DNA of 55,206 nucleotides from Fragilaria crotonensis (Eukaryota > Bacillariophyta > Fragilariophyceae > Fragilariales > Fragilariaceae), in NCBI GenBank assembly GCA_022925895.1, contig JAKSYS010000407.1, forward strand, positions 1-55,206. Direction: 5' to 3'. A model generated the notes under the pieces. It ran no database searches and had not been told where the DNA came from. It saw only the letters and a list, made by a program, of their open reading frames with translations. The translations under genes and the position numbers were made by a program. Positions 43,814 through 54,816 of the stretch are shown one piece after another (position 1 is the first letter of the stretch; each line of letters opens with the position of its first letter).

Positions 43814-45300
43814 TCACGAAGAGTCTGTCGTCCAGTGGCACATTGAAGTAGCTCTGAAGGATGGGGAGAACGTGTCTTTGAGATCATACATTGTGGTGAT
43901 CTTGTGATGTAGTTGGGCGTGAAGGATGGCGGCACTTGCTTCAGTGTTTGCATGGAGCTTCATTTCTACTTTTCCTAATGGAGAGGGAGTAGTCTTGGAG
44001 AGCTCGGATGACCACTGCCAGATGATTGATTGTTGGGATGGATTGCCTTGCCTCTTGTCGTTCATGTGGAGGGCCGTCGGAAAACAGTGTTCCCCAGGAG
44101 AAGCTAATGAGACCTCTAAATAGATGCAACCAACCAATGTCAGATTGGGATTGGACAGCGCGATCAATAGCCAGCTGATAGCCACTGAGACACGACGGGA
44201 GAGTTGGTAGCTCCATCGGATGGAGGGTCCATTGTGTGACTGCACAAAAATGGAATTGCCACCAACGCTGTCGCCAAGTGCCTTCTTCAGAACAACTGTG
44301 GCATCACATCGAGCCGTCATCGCCTGAGGCGAGCGGCAGCTTTGGAGGTGCTCAAAATCTTCTGAAGAGGCACAGTACGGGCACCCACGGAGCGTATATT
44401 GACGAGCGCTTTCGTGTTTTCCACTTTGAACTCCTAAGTTCAACCAGTTGTGAACGAGCTTAGAGCGTGTCGGTGCGTTATCCATGCGTGTACGATGGCC
44501 ACATGACGAGAAAGACTCCCATGCAATGGCCGACATGGTACTGTCTTCCCAACGATATTTTTGTTGAAGGAAAAGTTGATGCCTGCGGGAGGTTATTTCA
44601 TCTCGAAGGTATGGGATGTAGCGCGAAGATATGTTTTGCTTTCCAAGGACAACTTCCACTGGTAGATGGAGCGGACATGGGGAACAAGATTGAGTGCTTT
44701 CCTTGTCGTTGTTTCGACCTTGACGTTGAAGGTGAGTTGTGGCCATCCCATCACATAAGGTACGCAGCTGCACCGCAAATGGAAGGCGGTCAAAAGCTAT
44801 TGTGGTATCCTCGGCATGGCTTTGTACGTGATATAGGAGGCAACGGTGTATGATGTCCGGAGCAGCCCTTTTGTACTTAGAATATGGGCGTTGTCGGCAA
44901 ACCTCCTCGTGGGGATTTGATCGCGAATGGAGGAGACTATCTTTACAGCGCTGGCGCTCTTCGCGTAGAATTTGAATTTGCACCGAATGGACCACGAGTG
45001 ATAATTGCTGAACTCTTGGAGGTATAGAGTCACGGACGCAATGGCAGTTACTGCACTCCGAAGGGAGCTCTGGCATTTGTGCCAGCCATCAACCGGTCCA
45101 GTATTTACGACCAGCTGCTCTTTTCCAGGGGTGCAAATAATCCATGAGAAGGATCCTCAATGGTTTTGCCTTCCTCCACTTGTACCAATGTACAGTGTGC
45201 ACTCAAGTTGGAGGTACTGTAGTAGAGTCTGCTCAGCATCGCAAGCTGACAAGGAGATGGTTGAGAGCAAACTAAGTTCCGCCTCCGGAAGGCGTGGATG
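43814..45300 (-). pseudogene. Retroelement C-terminal remnant: RNase H-like domain and zinc-finger tail
   Basis: Read on the minus strand from about 45,300, an RNase H-like region appears: IGTSGGRQNH, a stop, then GSFSWIICTPGKEQLVVNTG, LRSAVTAIASVTLYLQEF and, after frame changes, DRLPFAVQLRTLCDGMAT. A long frame (45,076-43,814) then contains KLVHNWLNLGVQSGKHES and CPYCASSEDFEHLQSC, a Cys/His knuckle typical of the end of diatom reverse-transcriptase polyproteins. The reverse transcriptase part itself is absent, as in a 5'-truncated insertion. It lies inside transposon copy 4. Frame changes and stops show it is dead. Confidence 0.68.
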
Positions 45301-45577
45301 AAATATAGTAGTGGTGCTTTTTATGAAGATCGGGGAGTGCGTTTTAGATCACAGAACAAGAATCATAAGAGAATTTTACTCTGGAATATTGTATTCATCG
45401 TAAAATAATAGGGAAGTGAAAGCAAGGACGGTCACGCATGAAGCCTGTCATACAAGTACCTGATGCAACTACAGTAGTATGGTGCTTGTATTTGTACTTG
45501 TCCTTGTACTTGCGCTTGGAGCTTGATAATTGTTTTTGGAGTTATATAACGCATCTTTGGAGTAAGGCTACAAGGAC

Positions 45578-45804
45578 AGCATAGCTTAGGAGTGCTTTTT
45601 GCAGTGTGGTGTGAATTTTGGAGTTTTGGGTTAATCTCAACAAGAAACAAGGGCAGCATAGCTTAGGAGTGCTTTTTGCAGTGTGGTGTGAATTTTGGAG
45701 TTATGGGTTAATCTCAACAAGAAACAAGGGCAGCATAGCTTAGGAGTGCTTTTTGCAGTGTGGTGTGAATTTTGGAGTTTTGGGTTAATCTCAACAAGAA
45801 ACAT
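45578..45804. repeat. 77-bp tandem repeat, three copies
   Basis: The unit begins AGCATAGCTTAGGAGTGC at 45,578, 45,655 and 45,732. The three units are almost identical (one T/A difference noted). It lies 125 bp outside the right end of transposon copy 4. 77 is not a multiple of three, so the repeat is not selected as coding. Confidence 0.88.
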
Positions 45805-47903
45805 GTGAAAGTCATTGCTTAGTAATAGCCTCAAGTGGTTTTTGCGTTTTCGCGTTTTCGCTTCTTTTGAAGACCTCGCACCCTTTGTGGGGCTCTTATG
45901 AGGGACTGAGGGCCACATTCGTTCGTGACAACCTCAGCCTGCATGCATTGGAGTGCAATTTCTCCATGTTTGAGCCTGTCCATTAAATAATTTGGATCTA
46001 AGCAATTAGTAGCTCAACAGTGCTCAAGAGGTTTCCAGGGCCAGATTTGTAGCTCTCTGTGGCTCATCCTAACAACAAGGCCTTGCATAACAGGGTGCGC
46101 TATAATGGGACAGTGGCTAGACAAACCGGTTGGATCCATTCTAGCTAGTAGCAAGTAGTAGTGGGAGCGAGTAATGGCTGCCACCTTACCAATATGTCAA
46201 GAAGTTGCTTCATCATCAGGAAGTTTGATAGTCAACTGCTCCTCCAACTCGTTTAAGATCAATCAAAAAAGAATCCGCCAAACAACTTGCAGAGCTTTTC
46301 TGTTCAGCAAATCAATTTTGCAAGGAGACGAAGCCATAGAAGAATCCTCTACCGCTGTACTGGTGGTGATTTACCCGGTTTTCTTACCAGCAGAGCTAAC
46401 AAGTTCTTAGCAGTACAACAGGGAAAGGGCTACAACAAAAGTCAAGCAAAAAGTATTGTGAGCTAATCATAAAATTACCAAAATGAGCCATTAATGAAAC
46501 CCAAGACCAAATTGAAAGATCAATGGTACCAATGACCAAGTTGATTGGTCATCAGCCAGCTCTCCCAAGACCAAGCTGATTGGTCATTAGCATTCACAAG
46601 ACCAACTCCATTAGTCTTTGTCTTCACAAACCATAATTGATCCAGGATCCTTGGACATTGCTATACATGGGTTATTCACCAAGGGTAATGGGTCATAGGT
46701 CAAAGGACATTCATTTATTGGCCATATCCAAGGGTCATTTGTCAATTGACATTCATTCATAGTTCATAACATTCATTCATGTTTTCTCATGATACCTCAC
46801 AGAACAAATGCTTGCATTGGCATAGAAATACAACAGTTGTCATCACATGTATTGCATCCCAAACCCAACTGAATGAGTGTGAGCACCAATAAGCACGGCA
46901 GAATGACCACCAGGAAGATCCAGCAGATAAATCCTTTGCAAGAAAGCAAGTGAGCAGCACTTTGATCCATATTTCTGTTCGCTAAATCGCATTGGTATTG
47001 CCTTGAGAACCTTCTGTTCAAGTTCATGCGGTTTATGATCGTTGAAAACAAACTGAGTTGTTGCCTGTCTGTGAAAGCATCTTGGAACATAAAGCTGTGG
47101 ATATTATGACTACAATGATATCCAAGTTATTGAACACTGTAGTAATGTACAAGGACTGAACTGAAATCGTAGGTTTGCTGCTCATGTAGCATAGATTATC
47201 AAGAATCAGTGTGATAAATCAGCAATGTTTGAATTTGGTGAACCTCTTGGAAGTCTTGTAACAAGAAAATCTCAAACCTCAACCTAGCAAGAACAGTTTG
47301 AATAGGTAGCAGGGTAGTGATGTTATTGCTGCGCTTTGAGTGCTGGCACTCCAACTTACACACGGCGCTTGGATTGTAAGGTAGAACCGATGAGCGTATG
47401 ATACAGCATCCAGACAACAAGGACTGTGTAAGATATTTCAGGACTCTCCACCGCGGTAGATTGCAAGCCGTCTTGGAACAATCTACTACCAACCTCTATT
47501 GATTGAAACTCATGCAATATTGTACCGTGTCTAGTACCATCAACCTTAATCTTTGCGTCCATTAGTCTTTGTCCTTGTTAAGTTCCCACATTCGAATGAA
47601 CATTCATAGGACATACAGTCTTCTTCAGATCACCCATGGCGGTTGGCGCTACTTTGTCGGTCAACACCAGGAAACACGATGGTTGAATCTCAGCGTTTTG
47701 CCTCATCAGTCTTGTCCCTCTACACCTTAGGACATGCGAGTATCTAACACGGGAGAGATTAACCAACCAATAACCGCCAAGAAAATCGGAAACACCCTAG
47801 TCAGTCCTCCTCTCCACAGGAATTTATCCAGCTGGTCTGAGGACTTACAAGTGCACTTACAAAGTCATTGCACATTAAGATATTTTAAATCTGGTAGGAC
47901 GGC
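45805..47903. other. Gene-poor spacer with simple repeats
   Basis: About 2.1 kb without a recognisable gene. 46,520-46,790 holds short, imperfect repeats of GACCAAGCTGATTGGTCAT and ACATTCATTCAT types. Frames of 60-97 codons here show no family features. Confidence 0.5.
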
Positions 47904-49393
47904 TTAATGCTGACCATTGCGTCGCTCTCGTCTGAATGGTCTCGGACCGTTCCTGCCGACATCCACCGACTCTGTGGTTTTGCTTGATCTATTTCGAGCC
48001 CTATCCAGGTTACCATCCTTATCGGGCGGAAGCTCAACTGATACTTCGTCGAATGGACGACTGAGTTGCATGCGAGAGAACGGCGAGGGAGCCAATTCAT
48101 CGTCTTCTAGGTACTCATCCTCGTCTTCATCCTTCTTCCCGCCCAGCATATTGACGTAGCCATGGATGCTGGTTCTACTATCAGCTCTTGCGGCAGGGCC
48201 TTCGTTGTCCGTAGTGTATACGTCATCGTCATCCGATTCAATCCTTTGTTCCCGACGTTGCTGTAACTAAACTCTGCCTCAGAATCGTCGAAATGCTTTG
48301 CCATTCCGGACTTCAACAACCCAGGCTTCTCCTGCAAGACAGTTCGGGCATTCCTCGGATTCACAACTGGCATCACAACAGGCATTCGGGAATGATCATC
48401 GTCTGTATCATAGTCTGTGGAGAGAGCGACGTCTACAGAGTATTCATCTTCATGCATATATCGCCTTTGATGCGATTGGACGACATCATGATCTGCATCG
48501 TAATCGGCAGTGGAGGCATGGCCGAACGACGAATCGTCTTCGCTCATTTCTTGTCTTTTGTCACGTTGGTTGAAGTTATGACCTGCCTCCGATGCTGCTG
48601 TGGTAGAGAAATCATCTATGGAATAGTCATCAATCTCGGTATTGCGACAAAAGCTTAGACCGGAATGGCTCAAGCCATCTTGTGGAGACACTTCTTTTCG
48701 TGCCGAATCACCGTCGGTGCCTTCTTCCACCGAGGCTTCGGCGTGCTTTGATTTGTAGCGACGGTACCCGAAAAATAGTGCAGCAACAATCCCTATGGCC
48801 GATACAATCACGACGACGATCAATCCAGCGGGAGAAAATTGGGTCTCGGGATTTAACATGGAAATGGACACAACTTTGGGAGCGACTTCCTTTATTGTTG
48901 CTGAATCTTGGAGAACTTGTGTTTGCGCTTCGCGAACCTTTTCAGCAGAAACAAATCCGGCAAAGGTCGCTGTACCAGAAAAGGCGAGCACAGTCAACGC
49001 TGCTAGGCCAGTCACGGTTCCCGTCTGCGTGAGATCAACTGAGCGCAGAGAACTGAACGTTTTCGTGAGTTCAGAAGTCAAATGTGTATCCAGTTGCTTA
49101 GCCACGCTTCGCGAGTGCGTGCTGTCCTCCATGGACACTGTGAACTCGAGGAGTTCAATCACAAACGGAGAAGGATTTGCTACCGTGGTAGGGGCAACCG
49201 AAGGCGCTATGAATGATGTGGGAGGGAAGGAAGGAGACACAAAGTTGGAGTCACTGTTCTTGTCGTTCACCTGCTGCAGGAATCGACTGCGAATATTTCT
49301 GTTTCCCCTCCATTTTACACTTCGTTCCGCTTTGCAGTAGGCTAGGACCACGTTGACCAGCAGAAGTGCCAAAAGCGATAATGACATCTTCAT
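47904..49393 (-). CDS. Type I single-pass membrane protein, paralogue 3; one lost base near 48.25 kb
   Basis: The ATG at 49,393 is chosen because the signal peptide (MKMSLSLLALLLVNVVLAYC) starts there; the open frame reaches 49,480. The R-x-L site is in IRSRFLQQV. The lumenal domain includes LLEFTVSMEDSTHSR, TKTFSSLRSVDLTQT and GTATFAGFVSAEKVREAQTQ. The helix is at about 188-214 (GLIVVVIVSAIGIVAALFFGYRRY). The tail has EIDDYSIDDFS, SEAG and EAEFSYSNVGNKG. There the frame breaks near 48,246. In the next frame it goes on at once as IESDDDDVYTTDN and ends with SRMQLSRPFDE and a basic tail. This matches paralogues 1 and 4, so the break is a single lost base within an otherwise intact gene. It is head to head with paralogue 4. 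Confidence 0.78.
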
Positions 49394-50889
49394 TTCAGTA
49401 TTCTTCACAAAGGATGCCCACACGCGAGAATGAGCGGAAACGGCCGATGGTTGTGGCCCAAACAGGGCGAGAACAAGCACCTGCGACGACAGTCGTGATG
49501 TCGTGATACCTGGTACTTTTACCGGTAGTATCTTACATAGAAGTCGTTCGTGACGAAAACGTGTGAATCATTTTTTTGAATTTACTAATTAGGTCCCTAC
49601 CGTTGAAATGTTGTTTTCCGACACATTTTTGAGTTCAACTCCGTATGAAAGTGATCGTAACTCGCCGCACAGGACAGCTTCTTGCACAGCTCTGGAGCCA
49701 ATAAAGATACTACCGGTACTTGCTCAGTACTGTAGATGTTTCGGTGAAGTACGACTGACCCTCCTCAAGAATTGGAAATGGTCCAACCAAGACTCGATCT
49801 GGCGGGACTTCCCATCGTTTGTGAGCAAGCTTCATCTCGCAATTCAGGTTTCTACCTTCTCTTGAAAGGGATTTGGTGCGATGTAATGATGATTGACAGA
49901 TTCCGACCAGGGAAGATACTAGTAGGGGGACACAACCAGTGAGCATCCTTCCGCTTGTTTTAGTCAGGAATCGTTGGTAATTGAGACCTTAGCCTTCACT
50001 ATGCTATGCATAAAGGTACGCGCGACCCCAGTCTAAGACCTATGATTCTGTCAAGGGAACAATGCACCAATTCCCTGTGCTTCCAAAAGGATAGCGATGG
50101 TCCACAAGACGTTGTCATCCTACTCGCCCAGCAAGAGATACGAAGTGTCTCAAGTTGAAGCGCGGTGTGACAGAAGGCAAAGTCTGGTCGAAATATCGGA
50201 ATCCTCCGATCGCCAATCTATGCCAACACAGCATCCGATTCCAATCGCAGTCTATACTTGTATTGCCACCGATGCATTGCGGACACTCTCTATAACACGA
50301 AAAAGCTGCTCAAACAGAGCATCTTGGCAACTATTCGATATCCAACTGCAGTTTCCCTTGGAACCGGGACACACTTCTTTCTTGTGCATTTTGGTCGCGG
50401 GCTCGAATTATACGAATCATCTGTCTATATATCACGAATTAATGATGATGATCATATGCACTTATGCGTACACTCGTCGGATACACATGATCCAGAACTA
50501 CTCCATTTTTAAACTGTGTTTACCTGAAGAGTATTCCTGTACGTAGTAGTTTCGAGTTCAGTGGACTACTAGCTAGTGGCTAGTGGCGAGGGTGCGTATC
50601 CCATTCTAAGTAGGAATGATCCACATGAAATTACTCGATCGGGCTCGCGCGTTGTTTGAGTCCAAGACTGATCTCATGGTGCACCATTTTCCTACACGAA
50701 AGTTCATTACCAGGTTACATATTTTAATTAACACGGAAATCAAGAACTCCAAGATATTCGCGTCAGGCAAGTTCGGTCCATTGCGATCGCACGATTCACT
50801 ACTTGTACCACCTTCACGGATGGATTCCCTATCCACAAGGTGTGACAGCGTCAAAGACAACCTCGAGGCGAAAAAGAAACAGCACCACG
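49394..50889. other. Divergent intergenic region between paralogues 3 and 4
   Basis: About 1.5 kb between the two start codons; it should hold both promoters. GTAC-rich near 49,500-49,530 and 49,710-49,735. Frames of 85-149 codons here show no protein features and are not called. Confidence 0.45.
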
Positions 50890-52470
50890 ATGACGACAAG
50901 ACTGGCGTTGCAACTCATGTTAGTATTGCTCGCAAACATTGCGCATGCAAACTACCGGGTTGATGCTCATGTGGCAGGTCTTGGAAGACCACGCGGAAGA
51001 TTACTCCAACCGACTTCGAGGAATAATGATGATGTGAATGGGAACACCAACGATGACATGAACGGAAACACCAACGATGACAGGAACGGAAACAACAACG
51101 ATGACATAAACAGGAACAGCAACGATGACATGAACGGGAACGACCTAAGCCAGCCTCCCTCTGCAGCTCCCCTGGCAAGTCAGCACACCTCTCCAGTTAA
51201 GGCCACTCTGCAATCCCAGTCGCCAGCTCCAAATTCTACTGCAATGGTCGTAGTGGTCGATCTCCTAGGTTTTGTTGTCCTTGTGGACAATAGCACTTTT
51301 CAAGATTTGGCGAGTGCATTCGAGGAACTATTGACTGATGGATTGAAGAAAGATTTTGATTCTTTGATCTCTGTCGACCTTCGACTGGAGACTCAGATGA
51401 TATCTGGGAAAACACGTCAATCTCAATTGGTCTTCTCAGGGACTGCTACCTTCGACTCCGCAGTGTCAGACCAACGCATACGCGATGCTCAAACGCTCGT
51501 TCTCCAAGATTCCGAAGCAGTACGACAGGTTGCGCCCGATGTGATTACGGTCACAATGTCCAACCCTGTTCCCGAAAAGTCGTCTACTAGCACTGCATCC
51601 CAAAACAACAATTCTGCTTTGATTGCTATTTTGGTGGTGGGAGTTGTCGTGGCCTTAGGGGTCGCCACATTCTTTGGGTATCGTTACTTCTGCCTCAGTC
51701 CAGGACTGTCTCGTTCCCCGCTGCGTCGCAGTAAGGGTCATGGCACGCGACACTTGCCCATCGTGACGATGCCGAGACCTAAATATTTCCAAGAACCTGT
51801 TCTTCAACAAGAAATGGCGCCACCGGAGCAAGTCTTGCGCAGCAACAGTATCATCACCAATGATGAGTATTCTCTAGATGGCATCTCTACAACTGCCGCC
51901 GATTCGGAAGCTGGTGGCGGTGTCGATACGACAGAAGCGTATCTCGCCAAACGACTCCAAGAAAAGGAACGCCAACTTGCGGCGTTATCGTCGGGGCAGA
52001 AAAAGGATAGTGAGAGCTTCGATGATACGGACGCAGGGTTTACCTACGATAATATTGGCCGGAAAAGCATAGTTGAGTCGGAAGATGATGATGATGATGA
52101 TGTGTACACTGCAGGTGCGGAACGCTCTGCGGATTTAGAGGCTGGCACTGAGCGAAATGCTGCTTATGCTGCGGATCACGTTGACCAATTCGAGTCGGCA
52201 TTTGATGAATTTTCCTTGGATCGTCCATTTGACGAATCAACCCTTCCTGGCGACGATGAGCAAGTAAGCAATCACAATGAGAAGTTCGTGGACGAAGGGG
52301 ACAAGCACATTGGGGCAGGTAAGAGCTCCGCGAAGACGGCAAGAAACGCAGTAAGCTATGAAGGCGTATCACTCTTCCTCCAGGGACGGCGCAAGGCCAC
52401 TAGAGTGGCTCATGACGACCAAGAGCGACACCCTGGCGACGTGGCACCCGCGACGAGCGTGGAAGTATAG
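50890..52470 (+). CDS. Type I single-pass membrane protein, paralogue 4 (SAP-like architecture)
   Basis: 526 residues from the ATG at 50,890, where the signal peptide (MTTRLALQLMLVLLANIAHA) begins; the open frame reaches 50,803. The R-x-L site is in RPRGRLLQ. An N/D-rich repeat of 8-residue units (NTNDDMNG type, about five units) follows. The lumenal domain includes LLGFVVLVDNSTF, LTDGLKKDFDSLISVDLRLE, SGTATFDSAVSDQRIRDAQ and VLQDSEAVRQVAPDVITVTM. It is closest to paralogue 1. The helix is at about 241-266 (AILVVGVVVALGVATFFGYRYF). The tail keeps NDEYSLDGIS, SEAGGGVDTTEAYLAKRLQE, DAGFTYDNIGRKS, VESEDDDDDDVYT and DEFSLDRPFDES. No frame breaks. Confidence 0.82.
   Translation: MTTRLALQLMLVLLANIAHANYRVDAHVAGLGRPRGRLLQPTSRNNDDVNGNTNDDMNGNTNDDRNGNNNDDINRNSNDDMNGNDLSQPPSAAPLASQHTSPVKATLQSQSPAPNSTAMVVVVDLLGFVVLVDNSTFQDLASAFEELLTDGLKKDFDSLISVDLRLETQMISGKTRQSQLVFSGTATFDSAVSDQRIRDAQTLVLQDSEAVRQVAPDVITVTMSNPVPEKSSTSTASQNNNSALIAILVVGVVVALGVATFFGYRYFCLSPGLSRSPLRRSKGHGTRHLPIVTMPRPKYFQEPVLQQEMAPPEQVLRSNSIITNDEYSLDGISTTAADSEAGGGVDTTEAYLAKRLQEKERQLAALSSGQKKDSESFDDTDAGFTYDNIGRKSIVESEDDDDDDVYTAGAERSADLEAGTERNAAYAADHVDQFESAFDEFSLDRPFDESTLPGDDEQVSNHNEKFVDEGDKHIGAGKSSAKTARNAVSYEGVSLFLQGRRKATRVAHDDQERHPGDVAPATSVEV
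51021..51147 (+). repeat. Coding tandem repeat (24-bp unit)
   Basis: About five imperfect copies of a 24-bp unit (AACACCAACGATGACATGAA type) encode the N/D-rich NTNDDMNG repeat just after the R-x-L site of paralogue 4. Confidence 0.8.
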
Positions 52471-52959
52471 CGAATGATGCGTCAGGTGGGATTGTCAATC
52501 CATAATTTGTGTTTGTGTGTTACCATGGCGTCAGGAAGATGAATGTTGTGAAGTCAAATAGGCCCACTTTTATTAATTTTTTAAACTTCTTTGAGGGATG
52601 ATGAGCTCTTTTGCAGTACGTTGGCTTCATCATTCATTTTCACAACGTAGTCCACGTGCTTCTGTACGCGAAAGTAGACACCTGAGCCTCTGAGTTCTGA
52701 GTTCCTTCGTGGTGAAAAATGAATCCTTTTTAAATATGTATTGTACACATGTGGATATGAAGTGTATATGTGATGTCGATGTATGCAATCCGTACGCCGT
52801 ACAACACGTAATTCTCTCGTTGATTGTTGTACTCCAAGGATCTCACAATTCCATTTCCTTTCAAGGAGATGTTGTCATCACACTCACGGGCACAGCGGTT
52901 ACCAGCAACGAGGGTTGGAGTCGATGCGTCAATAGCTCTATGGAAGTGAAATGCCATAG
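52471..52959. other. Convergent spacer
   Basis: 489 bp between the stop of paralogue 4 and the stop of the minus-strand 618-residue gene. No gene seen. Confidence 0.5.
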
Positions 52960-54816
52960 TCAATCGCGATTCCGACAAAGCTCCTCGAGGATTGATCCAA
53001 ACTCACCATTTCGAAATCGAGCGACCACATTTCCCCGCAACTTGCCGATCTTTGCCGTAATAAAGTTCACGCATGCTTGCCGGGATCTACCAGTGGGGTC
53101 AATGCGTGCACCGATCAAAGCCTCGACATAGGCAAATAAGGCATGGATGAAGACGATCAAGACTTCAGTCAACGGAAGTAGCTCTTGAAATGCGAGAGCA
53201 GCGAGGTCGCATCGCCTGGTGAATTCGGCGCGGTCGTTATCTCCTTCTTCTTCGTCGTCGCCATCATCATCGAAGGCCGCGTCCTCCAAAGCTGGACTCG
53301 GGTTGGCAACTAGGTCAATGTATGTGATCTTTGCCAGATCCCTTGCACAGGTTTCTGTGATGAGTCGGTATTGGCGAATCGCATTCGCATTTTGTGTCAG
53401 GACGACATCAGCAAAGACGTCAGCCCAATTCCCCATTGGACGATCAGGATCGTTGGGAGGTTTGGTGGAGTAATAATTTTGCAAGTGCTGCATCGCATCA
53501 AACAAATCACCATTTCCTATGTCCTCCAGCATGTCACCGTTGATTGATCGAAGAGCGAAGTGCGGTTGTGTTTGTTGGCGGAAATGTTGCTGAAGGGCGT
53601 TTTCCCACGGATTGTTCTCGTCGAGAAAACTAAAGTCAAGAAAGTCAGTTTCAATGAGCATTTCCATTGCCTGGGATAGTTCATCAGCAATTTCCTGCAG
53701 CTGACTTTCGGTTGCTCGGGTCTGTGATGATGCGATGAGGTGTGATGTGAGTACGTCGACGAGCTCGTCCACCATGCTTGAATGGAATACGACATTCGAA
53801 GGATACACCCCAGAGCTATCGGGGGGTTGTTCTTGAAGTTCGTTGAAGGAACATAGCACATCTGAGTACGGACAGTGCATGTCCTCCAACATACTTTGAA
53901 GCCTATTCATCAAAAGCATCGTTTCAGCCAATGATATACCCTCCTGATGGCGACTCGCCTCTCGAGCACTGTTGTCACGAAACGATTGCCTGATTCTTTC
54001 GTGCGTTTCTAGGGGCCATGCTTGATCTGCTTGTTTCAAGAGATCTTCAACTTCCTCGTTCGCCGTCGCCCCTGAAGCTACATCCCACGAGATGACAGGG
54101 CCAGCTATTTCGCCAGTGGCATCTCTGAAAGGACTCTTGAAACCATGTGCCTTCCGCCTGTACAGCCTTGCTATCCGCTTTTCGTTAACGAGGGCCTCAT
54201 GTTTAAGGTCGATTTCTGTCGTTGCGCCGAGAAAGCATTCCCAACAGAGAAAGAGACCGAAATGTGGACAAATTGTAGTCTCTGCGGATGAACAAGCCCG
54301 AGATTCGCACCTTGTCCCGTTCACGAGGCGTAAGAGACGCATGGGTGTTGGAAGGTGGATGGACGCTCTACTCGGGCCGTCACTGCCGGTATTGTGGGGG
54401 AGAGCCATTCGAACGACTTGGTTTGCTGTTCTTCTCGCCTGCCCCCCACTAAGCAGAGCACTGGTTACAACATGATCATGAAGGATACTAGCACGGATAG
54501 TTTTCGAACACATGGAGACAGGACACCACTCGTTCCGATAGCACGCGCTGCGAATCGGGCCTCCCAAAAGAGCTTCATCAACAGCGAACGGTGTCGACAG
54601 CATGTTTGACATACGATGGGATGGGCGAGATCGGTATGATGAACAGATGGAAAGAAAGTGCAGGACCAGTCCTTGGATAGCCGCCCTGTAAAGTACAACA
54701 TGTTTCGCTTTGTCGATACACCGCAAAACGAGAGAATGATTCCTCGAAACACCACGCAGTTTCTGCGGCGGAATACAATGGGATCCAGCGAACGCTTCGG
54801 GGCCCGTCAGAACCAT
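52960..54816 (-). CDS. Uncharacterised 618-residue protein with a Cys-rich segment and an acidic stretch
   Basis: A single long open frame. A Cys/His-rich segment near residues 170-200 (RCESRACSSAETTIC, CWECFLG) after RLLRLVNG resembles the zinc-binding part seen in many diatom F-box-like proteins, but no F-box is evident. The central part is helical and rich in E/Q/L (DELSQAMEMLIETDFLDFSF, GNWADVFADVVLTQNANAIR). An acidic run (DDDGDDEEEGDND) precedes a predicted helical C-terminus (LLPLTEVLIVFIHALFAYVE) that could be buried. The first 70 residues have little protein character, so the Met at about residue 70 (MSNMLSTPF) is an alternative start. No enzyme motif is seen; function unknown. Confidence 0.65.
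   Translation of the reverse strand: MVLTGPEAFAGSHCIPPQKLRGVSRNHSLVLRCIDKAKHVVLYRAAIQGLVLHFLSICSSYRSRPSHRMSNMLSTPFAVDEALLGGPIRSACYRNEWCPVSMCSKTIRASILHDHVVTSALLSGGQARRTANQVVRMALPHNTGSDGPSRASIHLPTPMRLLRLVNGTRCESRACSSAETTICPHFGLFLCWECFLGATTEIDLKHEALVNEKRIARLYRRKAHGFKSPFRDATGEIAGPVISWDVASGATANEEVEDLLKQADQAWPLETHERIRQSFRDNSAREASRHQEGISLAETMLLMNRLQSMLEDMHCPYSDVLCSFNELQEQPPDSSGVYPSNVVFHSSMVDELVDVLTSHLIASSQTRATESQLQEIADELSQAMEMLIETDFLDFSFLDENNPWENALQQHFRQQTQPHFALRSINGDMLEDIGNGDLFDAMQHLQNYYSTKPPNDPDRPMGNWADVFADVVLTQNANAIRQYRLITETCARDLAKITYIDLVANPSPALEDAAFDDDGDDEEEGDNDRAEFTRRCDLAALAFQELLPLTEVLIVFIHALFAYVEALIGARIDPTGRSRQACVNFITAKIGKLRGNVVARFRNGEFGSILEELCRNRD

Larger units (their letters stand above)
39667..45452 (+). 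mobile_element. Transposon copy 4, interrupted by a MITE and a retroelement tail
   Basis: The left end TATGGCAGGTTTCA (39,667-39,680) matches copy 3 exactly; the right end at 45,439-45,452 (TGAAGCCTGTCATA) matches at 12 of 14 positions. Inside lie the leader block (39,762-39,794), a hairpin (39,829-39,897), a broken transposase (39,914-43,425) with a 325-bp MITE inserted in it, and a minus-strand retroelement fragment (43,814 to about 45,300). The 3' untranslated part of the transposon resumes at about 45,370 (AGAATTTTACTCT, shared with copy 3). Without the insertions the element would be close to the 3.6 kb of copies 2 and 3. Confidence 0.78.

Noticed and set aside
50097..50546. 149-codon plus-strand frame between paralogues 3 and 4
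   Set aside because: No start context, signal or family; composition is that of spacer DNA.
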